A stretch of 8,043 nucleotides of DNA. Source: Chloroflexota bacterium. GTDB lineage: Bacteria > Chloroflexota > Dehalococcoidia > Lucifugimonadales > Lucifugimonadaceae. The translations under genes were made by a program, and so were the position numbers. The notes below the pieces were generated by a model, which saw only the letters and a list, made by a program, of their open reading frames with translations, was not told where the DNA came from and ran no database searches. The stretch is from assembly GCA_002730795.1 (NCBI GenBank), contig PCAX01000027.1, positions 1 to 8,043 of the forward strand, read 5' to 3'. Below, piece by piece: positions 1 to 7,731 of this stretch (position 1 is the first letter of the stretch; every line of letters starts with the position of its first letter).

Positions 1-2148
<2,148 letters not shown>

Positions 2149-2224
2149 CACTTTAGTGAATCAACTACACGGTCTCGGAGAATGCAGAATCGAATTTTCA
2201 ATTCATTACTTTATTTTCATTCAA

Positions 2225-2237
2225 TTGTTAAAGAGCA
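2225..2237 (-). promoter_or_regulatory. boxA antitermination site of the 23S leader
   Basis: The minus strand reads TGCTCTTTAACAA, which contains the E. coli rrn boxA core exactly. In rRNA operons the boxA RNA is bound by NusB-NusE (S10) and loads the complex that prevents Rho-dependent termination of the long untranslated transcript. It lies about 77 bases before the mature 23S 5' end and about 60 bases after the predicted start point, as in an rrn leader. A chance 12-13 base match at this position is very unlikely. Confidence 0.88.
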
Positions 2238-2271
2238 TTTTCCATAAAGATTTTCTACAGAAAAATTGACA

Positions 2272-2291
2272 GAAAACTTGAAATTGTTTTC
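2272..2291 (-). promoter_or_regulatory. boxB-like hairpin in the 23S leader
   Basis: In the minus-strand transcript, GAAAAC pairs perfectly with GTTTTC around an 8-base loop. It lies just downstream of the predicted start point and about 35 bases before boxA. Classical rrn antitermination leaders have the order promoter, boxB hairpin, boxA, and this element sits in the boxB position. The stem is only 6 bp and mostly A-U, so it may be weak or accidental. Confidence 0.4.
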
Positions 2292-2304
2292 AGTCGTAAC
2301 GAAA

Positions 2305-2334
2305 ATTCTATTCCTAATTGGTAATAACAGTCAA
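2305..2334 (-). promoter_or_regulatory. Candidate sigma70 promoter for 23S rRNA
   Basis: On the minus strand, TTGACT (2334-2329) is followed after 18 bases by TAGAAT (2310-2305). Each hexamer has one mismatch to the TTGACA/TATAAT consensus. The DNA just upstream (2335-2370) is AT-rich with A and T runs, as expected for an UP element at a strong rRNA promoter. Transcription would start near 2298, giving a leader of about 150 bases before the mature 23S 5' end. A weaker second candidate further upstream is TTGAAA (2413-2408) with TATGTA about 18 bases on. The site was called by eye from consensus. Confidence 0.6.
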
Positions 2335-2381
2335 CAGAAGAAATGTTTAATTTTCCTCGTAATTAACAATTATCACAGCAG

Positions 2382-2408
2382 TTTACATAGATAATTGGCT
2401 GATATAAT
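2382..2408 (+). promoter_or_regulatory. Candidate extended -10 promoter for purA
   Basis: TATAAT at 2403-2408 is a perfect -10 hexamer and is preceded by TGA, making the extended form TGNTATAAT (2400-2408). The best -35, TTTACA at 2382-2387, gives a short 15-base spacer, which an extended -10 can tolerate. Transcription would start near 2415, leaving a purA leader of about 90 bases. It lies about 70 bp from the predicted 23S promoter on the other strand, so the two could influence each other. Called by consensus only. Confidence 0.55.
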
Positions 2409-2483
2409 TTCAAACATCTTTGCCAGTTTAAACAATAACCCTTCGAATGAATTTGCACTGTGTTTAATGCAATCAAGCTTTAA

Positions 2484-2508
2484 TCTAAAATGAAAGATAT
2501 CTAAAATG
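2484..2508 (+). repeat. 9-bp direct repeat at the purA start, forming a mini-ORF
   Basis: TCTAAAATG occurs at 2484-2492 and again at 2500-2508; the second copy contains the purA start codon. The ATG in the first copy (2490) opens a four-codon frame, ATG AAA GAT ATC TAA, that ends at 2504, one base before the purA ATG. It could be a decoy or translational-coupling element, or chance in AT-rich DNA. Confidence 0.5.
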
Positions 2509-3792
2509 CCTGCTTACGCGGTTATAGGTGGTCAGTGGGGAGACGAGGGAAAAGGAAAAGTGATTGATTATTTAGCGAAAAACGCAGATCTAGTGGCTAG
2601 ATATTCTGGAGGAAACAACGCAGGGCATACAGTAATCAATGAGCATGGGAACTTTGCTTTTCATCTGGTTCCATGCGGTACCGCATGGCCTAATACTGTT
2701 AACGCAATATGCAACGGTGTTGTAGTAGATCCCAACGTACTAATTGAAGAAATTAAAAAGGTTCACGATGCTAAACTACCTGGCAAAATAGTAATATCAA
2801 CCAAATCTCACATCATAATGCCATACCACATAGAACTTGATAAACTTCAAGAAATCCAACGCGGTTCATCAGCCATCGGTACAACCGGTAGAGGTATTGG
2901 CCCAGCATACGTTGATAAAGTAGGACGTACGGGAATTCGAATGGGGGAACTATTAGATCCAAAAAAACTAAAAGCCAAATTAAATGATATCGTTGACAAA
3001 AAAAATGAGCTGCTCATAAAAATATATGGTGGATCACCAATTAATATTACTGATGTACACCTTAATGTGGATAATTGGTATGAAAATTTACATCCCTACA
3101 TAAGCAATGTCGAAAAAAAAACAAATGATATTTTAAACCAAGATGGAAATATCATATTAGAAGGAGCCCAGGGAACTTTACTCGACTTAGACCATGGAAC
3201 GTACCCATATGTAACCTCATCAAGTTCAACTATAGGTGGAGCAATAACCGGAACTGGAATAGCTCCAAAAGAAATATCCAAAATAACTGGAATTTATAAA
3301 TCCTACTGCACACGCGTTGGTTCTGGACCGTTCCCGACAGAGTTAACTGGTTCAAAAGGTGACGAAATACGTCAACAAGCTCAAGAGTTTGGAACAACAA
3401 CAGGTAGGGCCCGCAGAGTAGGATGGTTTGATGCAGTCGCTGGGAGATTTTCCGCAAAATTGAATGGGTTTGATTCACTTGTTATAACCCGTTTAGATAT
3501 TTTGGACGAATGGGAAGAGATAAAAATTTGCTCTGAATACAAATTGGACGGAAAAATAATCACGGATTTTCCTACAGATGTCGAACAGTTGGATCAATGC
3601 ATCCCGAAGTACAAAAACTTAAGTGGGTGGAAAACATCTACTTCAGGAACAACTCAATATTCTGATTTACCAAAACAAGCCAAAACTTACCTCTCCACAT
3701 TGGAATCTGAACTGGGTGTACCAATATATTTAGTTTCAACAGGTCCCAAAAGAAATGAAGTAATAACTTTGAACGAAATAATTACTCGTTAA
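2506..3792 (+). CDS. purA: Adenylosuccinate synthetase
   Basis: This cytoplasmic enzyme joins IMP and aspartate using GTP, the first committed step from IMP to AMP. The protein has 428 residues, close to the usual 430, and is complete. The P-loop-like GDEGKGK is at 12-18 with catalytic Asp13, and GNNAGHT is at 37-42 with catalytic His41; both match E. coli numbering. Other family blocks are IGTTGRGIGPAY (124-135), LEGAQGTLLDLDHGTYPYVTSS (218-239), CTRVGSGPFPTEL (268-280), the substrate-loop TTTGRARRVGWFD (297-309) and a C-terminal STGPKR guanine-binding motif. The ATG at 2506 is the earliest possible start, because an in-frame TGA lies at 2491-2493. No convincing Shine-Dalgarno sequence precedes it. 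The gene is monocistronic, divergent from 23S rRNA, and its 3' end overlaps the convergent yvcK gene by 11 bases. No purine operator was recognised. Confidence 0.98.
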   Translation: MPAYAVIGGQWGDEGKGKVIDYLAKNADLVARYSGGNNAGHTVINEHGNFAFHLVPCGTAWPNTVNAICNGVVVDPNVLIEEIKKVHDAKLPGKIVISTKSHIIMPYHIELDKLQEIQRGSSAIGTTGRGIGPAYVDKVGRTGIRMGELLDPKKLKAKLNDIVDKKNELLIKIYGGSPINITDVHLNVDNWYENLHPYISNVEKKTNDILNQDGNIILEGAQGTLLDLDHGTYPYVTSSSSTIGGAITGTGIAPKEISKITGIYKSYCTRVGSGPFPTELTGSKGDEIRQQAQEFGTTTGRARRVGWFDAVAGRFSAKLNGFDSLVITRLDILDEWEEIKICSEYKLDGKIITDFPTDVEQLDQCIPKYKNLSGWKTSTSGTTQYSDLPKQAKTYLSTLESELGVPIYLVSTGPKRNEVITLNEIITR

Positions 3793-4774
3793 TAGTATTT
3801 GAACACAATTCTATAAAGGCCATAATTTCATCCGTTAGTAATTTTGGGTCGTGTCGAACAGTTGTACCTTCAAATTTAACAAGGTCTTTTATGACCACAT
3901 TATTAGCATAATTATTCACCTCCTCATCAATAATCACCGGCTCCGCTTTTTCCTTTTTATACGCAAATTTAACTTCATCTGGGAGCGTAGCACTGTTCAA
4001 TATCAAATAGTCTAATTTCTCACGACCAGAATATCGACATACTTCGGAAACAAACTTTGAGGCCTTATATCCAGACGTTTCACCACGTTTGGTCATCAGA
4101 TTACCAGCATAAACAACGCAGGCACGGGTACTAGAAATAGCATTTTTTATTTCTGGCACGAGAAAATTAGGTATTATACTAGTGTAAAGATCCCCTGGGC
4201 CCAGTAAAACTAAATCAGCATCATTAATCGCGTCCACAGCTTCTTGATTAACCTTAACCACATGATCAAGATAAACGGTTTCAATTGGAGGAATCGAATC
4301 AGAACGTAAATCTATATCTGATTCAGTATAAATAATATCACCATTTTCAAGTCTCGCACATAAGTTAGCCTGGTCATAAGTAACTGGCAGAACATGTCCT
4401 TTTACTCGAAGTAATGCCGACAGTTCCTCAATTGCTTTTTTTAAATCTTTGTGTATCGATGTAAGAGCAGCAAGAACTAAATTACCCACACTATGCCCCA
4501 TTAAACTGGATTCTGATTCAAATCTATAATTTAATACATTAATCATTCCCCTCACTGACGCATCCTCTTTTGAGCTCAAAGCTAATAGACATTGACGTAT
4601 ATCACCCAGGGGAAGTAATCCAAACTCCTTACGAAGTAGACCAGAACTGCCACCACTGTCGAACATAGTGACAATTGCTGAAACCGAAACCCTACAATTT
4701 ACGAGTCCATTTAAAACAACCGATGACCCTGACCCCCCTCCAACAACAACAATCCTAGGACTTTTTTTTTCCAT
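3782..4774 (-). CDS. yvcK: YvcK/CofD-like family protein (gluconeogenesis factor)
   Basis: It belongs to the CofD-like/YvcK family. Bacillus YvcK binds UDP-GlcNAc and is needed for growth on gluconeogenic carbon sources and for normal peptidoglycan precursor supply; related CofD enzymes transfer lactyl phosphate in F420 synthesis. From the ATG there are 330 residues, the usual length for short YvcK proteins. Visible blocks are the Rossmann-type VVVGGGSGSSVVLNGL (9-24), DSGGSSGLLRKEFGLLPLGDIRQCLLALS (39-67), GHSVGNLVLAAL (93-104), LGPGDLYTSIIPN (191-203) and VYAGNLMTKRGETSGY (221-236). No membrane segment is visible. The start is uncertain: ATG at 4774, or an in-frame TTG at 4780 adding two residues; neither has a clear ribosome site. 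It follows dapA by 21-27 bases and is probably cotranscribed. YvcK is preferred over true CofD because the set resembles the YvcK group and no F420 genes are nearby. The molecular activity is inferred from the family. Confidence 0.9.
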   Translation of the reverse strand: MEKKSPRIVVVGGGSGSSVVLNGLVNCRVSVSAIVTMFDSGGSSGLLRKEFGLLPLGDIRQCLLALSSKEDASVRGMINVLNYRFESESSLMGHSVGNLVLAALTSIHKDLKKAIEELSALLRVKGHVLPVTYDQANLCARLENGDIIYTESDIDLRSDSIPPIETVYLDHVVKVNQEAVDAINDADLVLLGPGDLYTSIIPNFLVPEIKNAISSTRACVVYAGNLMTKRGETSGYKASKFVSEVCRYSGREKLDYLILNSATLPDEVKFAYKKEKAEPVIIDEEVNNYANNVVIKDLVKFEGTTVRHDPKLLTDEIMAFIELCSNTINE

Positions 4775-4801
4775 AATCAAATAAGCAGTGAAAAAAATAT
4801 T

Positions 4802-5704
4802 TCAACCGGCTTGAATATCAATATCATATCCGTCCATCACAGGATCAAATTTTTTTGAAAACAATTGCAACTCGTCGTCACTGGGTATCATCGGTAAACG
4901 TCCAGAACCAACATTCAATCCGCATCGATTCATGGCATATCTGACAGGTATCGGATTGGTTATAAAAAACAAAGCATTGAAGAAAGGCAGAAGCCTTAGG
5001 TGTTCTTTAGCAGCTAATTCAATATTTCCTTCAAGGATCAACCCAATCAAATGCTTCACTTGTGCACTAATTAAATTTCCCGCAACACTCACTACCCCAT
5101 AACCACCTGCCGAAATAATTGAAAAAGTTTCGTTGTCATTACCGCTCCAAACCTTAAAAGAATCTGAAACATTCTTAATTATGTAATTAATTTGATCGGC
5201 ATCACTGGAAGCTTCCTTGGTTCCAATTATATTTGGAATTTCAGATAATTCAAGAGTAGTATCCAAATCCATGTTTAAAGCAGTCCGAGACGGAACGTTA
5301 TACAAAATTCCAGGAATTTTAACAGAACCGGCAATTTCCTTGAAGTGTCCTATCAATCCACCTTGGGTGGGTTTGTTATAAGCGGGGACCGTCAGAAGCA
5401 AGGCATCTACACCCAATTTTTCAGCAGATATCGAAAGCTCAACAGATTTCCTTGTATTATTGTCTGTGGTGCCAGCAATCACCGTACCCTCATCCCCTAT
5501 TGCGTCTTTTACTTCTTTATAGAGATTTAATTTTTCTTCATCGCTCATAGAAGGGGCTTCTCCCGTGGTGCCACCAATTACCAACCCATCAGATCCATTT
5601 TTAATAATTTTTTTGGCGATTTCCCTAGCTCGAACGTAGTCAACCTCACCAGTCGTGGTAAATGGAGTGACCATAGCCGTAAGTAGCCTCCCAATTTCTG
5701 CCAT
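4802..5704 (-). CDS. dapA: 4-hydroxy-tetrahydrodipicolinate synthase
   Basis: It condenses pyruvate with aspartate semialdehyde to give hydroxytetrahydrodipicolinate, the first step specific to the diaminopimelate/lysine branch. The 300-residue TIM-barrel protein is of normal length (about 290-300). The pyruvate loop GGTTGEAP (44-51) carries Thr46 and Thr47. Tyr109 sits in PAYNKP. Tyr135 and Arg140 are in LYNVPSRT, and the Schiff-base Lys163 is in GTKEAS. These match E. coli Thr44, Thr45, Tyr107, Tyr133, Arg138 and Lys161 with a constant offset of two, so the active site looks complete. The ATG at 5704 is preceded by AAAGGA at a good ribosome-binding distance. The gene lies 37 bases after asd, which makes its substrate, and just before yvcK. 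Other members of the DapA lyase family exist (for example N-acetylneuraminate lyase), but the residues and neighbours favour DapA. Confidence 0.96.
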   Translation of the reverse strand: MAEIGRLLTAMVTPFTTTGEVDYVRAREIAKKIIKNGSDGLVIGGTTGEAPSMSDEEKLNLYKEVKDAIGDEGTVIAGTTDNNTRKSVELSISAEKLGVDALLLTVPAYNKPTQGGLIGHFKEIAGSVKIPGILYNVPSRTALNMDLDTTLELSEIPNIIGTKEASSDADQINYIIKNVSDSFKVWSGNDNETFSIISAGGYGVVSVAGNLISAQVKHLIGLILEGNIELAAKEHLRLLPFFNALFFITNPIPVRYAMNRCGLNVGSGRLPMIPSDDELQLFSKKFDPVMDGYDIDIQAG

Positions 5705-5741
5705 TTAATATATCCTTTTCTATTCGTATTATTTTTGAAAA

Positions 5742-6776
5742 TTATAGTTCATTTAAACCCATACGATCTCTTTTTATGAGTTCTTCTAAAATCTGTATAG
5801 CATTTAGAGACGCTCCTTTCCTTAAATTATCGCATGATAACCACAAAGAAATAGCATTATCTATAGCAATATCTTTTCTAATCCTACCGACGAAAACATC
5901 GTCTTGTCCGGCTGAATCCAATGGGGTTGGATAGATATCGTTTTCGGTATCATCCATTACGGTTATTCCACTATAATCAGATAACAACTTTATCGCTTCT
6001 TTCAAATTCACGTTATCAGTAAATTCAATTTGAAGGGATTCAGAGTGAGAAATATGGACAGGAACTCTTACGCAGGTCACGGAAATACGTATTTGGTCAT
6101 CATGAAGTATTTTGCGTGATTCATTGACCATCTTCATTTCCTCTTTTGTATAACCATTCTCCAAAAAATCGTCAACATGAGGAAAAATGTTAAAGCCGAT
6201 GGGTTTAGGGTAAACATCAATTCTGTAATCTTGGTCAAATATCATAGATCGGGTCTGATTAATTAACTCCGTCCTTGCCCGAGAACCTGTACCACTAACA
6301 GCCTGATATGTAGAAACGTTAACTCTTTTTATAGAGCTTAGTTTTCTTAATGCATCCAAAACCATTACAAGTGGAGTCGTTGTACAATTTGGAGTCGATA
6401 TAATTCCAGTGTGCCACTCAACGTCTTGTCCATTTACTTCCGGTACGACTAACGGTACTGATGAATTCATTCGAAAAACTGATCCATCGTCAATTACCAC
6501 GACACCACTTTTTACAGCTATGGGCGCCCATTTCTCACTTATTTGAGATGTAGCGGATATGATAATAGCGTCTAAATTATCTAGTAGCTCTTTCTCGATT
6601 TTCCTGACGATTAAATCTTGGGAAAAGTATTTAAGTTTTTTGCCTTCTGATCTTGGCGACGCGATAGGAACGATTTTTTCAGGTGGATGGCCCTGATTTT
6701 CAAGCAATTCAAGAGCTACACTCCCTACGGCACCAGTAGCTCCAATTATTCCAATGGTAACGTCGTGAAAATTCAA
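5742..6776 (-). CDS. asd: Aspartate-semialdehyde dehydrogenase
   Basis: It reduces aspartyl phosphate to aspartate semialdehyde with NADPH, supplying the branch point to lysine/diaminopimelate, threonine and methionine. The protein has 344 residues, typical for the Gram-positive/archaeal-like class. The N-terminal dinucleotide fold shows GIIGATGAVG (9-18). The catalytic Cys131 is in STPNCTTTPL, YQAVSGTGS is at 157-165, and RVPVHISHSES (237-247) holds the likely general-base His244, or His241. The phosphate-binding block reads IDDGSVFRM instead of the common IDNSSAFRM, a mild deviation. The start is TTG at 6776: a strong GAGGAG lies six bases upstream and no ATG or GTG fits ahead of the conserved fold. 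It follows dapB by 46 bases and precedes dapA by 37, so cotranscription is likely. Confidence 0.96.
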   Translation of the reverse strand: MNFHDVTIGIIGATGAVGSVALELLENQGHPPEKIVPIASPRSEGKKLKYFSQDLIVRKIEKELLDNLDAIIISATSQISEKWAPIAVKSGVVVIDDGSVFRMNSSVPLVVPEVNGQDVEWHTGIISTPNCTTTPLVMVLDALRKLSSIKRVNVSTYQAVSGTGSRARTELINQTRSMIFDQDYRIDVYPKPIGFNIFPHVDDFLENGYTKEEMKMVNESRKILHDDQIRISVTCVRVPVHISHSESLQIEFTDNVNLKEAIKLLSDYSGITVMDDTENDIYPTPLDSAGQDDVFVGRIRKDIAIDNAISLWLSCDNLRKGASLNAIQILEELIKRDRMGLNEL

Positions 6777-6783
6777 ATTAATC

Positions 6784-6789
6784 TCCTCG
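6784..6789 (-). promoter_or_regulatory. Ribosome-binding site that fixes the asd TTG start
   Basis: The minus strand reads GAGGAG, a close match to the anti-Shine-Dalgarno of 16S rRNA, ending about seven bases before TTG at 6776. It is the best ribosome site in the window and decides the rare start codon of asd. Confidence 0.75.
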
Positions 6790-6822
6790 GTTTAATCACA
6801 CAAAATAAAATACCCAATTATT

Positions 6823-7641
6823 TTACTTAGCTCTACTAAAACCAAGAACACTGTCTAAACCAACAACTAAACTTTTTAATTCCATCACATTTCTTATACC
6901 AACTATGACACCAGGCATAAAACTCTCCCTGTTAATCGAATCATGTAGCATTGTAAATGTTTGACCTGGTCCACCAAACACCACTTCATGTCTTGCAACC
7001 CTTCCTGGAAGCCTCGCGCTATGTATATTTATCCCCTTGTAACTTCCCCCTCTAGTGTTAGGTAATAACTCGTCTAATGTTTCATTTTGTTCAAAATCAT
7101 TCTTTCTGCCATCAATCATAGAATTTACTATAGAAAGCGCCGTGCCAGAAGGAGCATCCACTTTCATTTCATGATGGGATTCGATTAGATCCACATAATC
7201 AAAGTACTTGGAGGCAATCCCAGATAGGTATATTAATAAAACCGCTCCGACCGCAAAATTTGAAGCATGAATACATCCTATTTGGTTTTTGTCCGCATGA
7301 GATTTAATTTCATTCAAATCCAAATCATTTAATCCCGTAGAACCGGATACTACTCTAACTCCTCGATCAATGGAATCCACAAACACTTTCTTGGCAACTT
7401 CGGCATTAGTAAAATCCACGACAACATCCGGCCGCACGGCATCTAACGCGTCACTCAGAGATTTACCTAAATAAATATCCTTATCCGATATTGGAAGATG
7501 TAATGTTGTAGAATTCGATTTTGTATCAATACCTGCAACAACATCCATATCATCTGCCTGATCGACCGCGATAAGCACTGTCGATCCCATCTTACCCAAA
7601 ACTCCATTAATAGCTACGGATAATTTCTTTTTATCTGTCAT
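6823..7641 (-). CDS. dapB: 4-hydroxy-tetrahydrodipicolinate reductase
   Basis: It reduces the DapA product to tetrahydrodipicolinate with NAD(P)H, the second step of the diaminopimelate/lysine branch. The 272 residues match the E. coli length of about 273. The N-terminal nucleotide-binding loop is INGVLGKMG (11-19), where many family members have GAxGRMG. VVDFTNAE is at 74-81, SGSTGL at 99-104 and ASNFAVGA at 126-133. The active-site signature ESHHEMKVDAPSGTAL (154-169) carries catalytic His156 and Lys160, and IHSARLPGRVARHEVVFG (207-224) follows as usual. The ATG at 7641 starts just before the first beta strand. The upstream AGGGG is very close to the ATG, so translation may be modest or coupled. 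It lies 90 bases after pnp and 46 before asd; the enzyme two steps back in the pathway is encoded next door. Confidence 0.97.
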   Translation of the reverse strand: MTDKKKLSVAINGVLGKMGSTVLIAVDQADDMDVVAGIDTKSNSTTLHLPISDKDIYLGKSLSDALDAVRPDVVVDFTNAEVAKKVFVDSIDRGVRVVSGSTGLNDLDLNEIKSHADKNQIGCIHASNFAVGAVLLIYLSGIASKYFDYVDLIESHHEMKVDAPSGTALSIVNSMIDGRKNDFEQNETLDELLPNTRGGSYKGINIHSARLPGRVARHEVVFGGPGQTFTMLHDSINRESFMPGVIVGIRNVMELKSLVVGLDSVLGFSRAK

Positions 7642-7731
7642 TGCCCCTACTTTTTTTTCAATAAAAACCTTTTATCAATTGGTGTTCACTGTTAAAGCCA
7701 GATCTTTTATCATTCCCTCAGTGTCTCAAAT
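7642..7731 (-). other. pnp-dapB gap, no clear terminator or promoter
   Basis: This is the longest gap in the minus-strand run (90 bases). In the transcript direction it contains a weak A-U hairpin (CAAT..AAAA with TTTT..ATTG, about 7661-7683) followed by a run of eight A rather than U. It is therefore not an intrinsic terminator for pnp. No -35/-10 pair of good quality was found, which favours read-through from pnp into dapB. An mRNA processing site between the two is possible. Confidence 0.4.

Larger units (their letters stand above)
2149..2505. other. Divergent control region between 23S rRNA and purA
   Basis: This AT-rich gap of 357 bases has no protein gene. The half near the rRNA (2149-2298) is the likely 23S leader: a boxA site at 2225-2237, a hairpin-forming repeat at 2272-2291, a near-palindrome at 2251-2264 (TTTTCT-AC-AGAAAA) and a short inverted repeat at 2192-2204 (GAATT-TTC-AATTC). 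The middle holds one promoter candidate for each direction. The half near purA (about 2415-2505) would be the purA leader. It contains a weak inverted repeat, TTGCA (2453-2457) with TGCAA (2468-2472), and a 9-bp direct repeat at the start codon. No riboswitch or known repressor operator was recognised. Confidence 0.8.

Noticed and set aside
2409..2505. Purine riboswitch or PurR-type operator in the purA leader
   Set aside because: Only a 5-bp inverted repeat with a 10-base loop was found; no three-way-junction core or known operator consensus is visible.
3096..3563. Three minus-strand open frames opposite purA
   Set aside because: They are shadows of the strongly conserved purA reading frame, with no motifs or ribosome sites.
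5345..5530. Plus-strand open frame of 61 codons opposite dapA
   Set aside because: It is antisense to a well-conserved part of dapA and has no recognisable protein features.
6793..6826. Terminator between dapB and asd (AAAATA..TATTTT repeat)
   Set aside because: The stem is entirely A-U with no GC, so it is unlikely to stop transcription and looks like ordinary AT-rich spacer.
7650..7685. Intrinsic terminator between pnp and dapB
   Set aside because: The hairpin is weak and A-U only, and the run that follows it in the transcript is A, not U.
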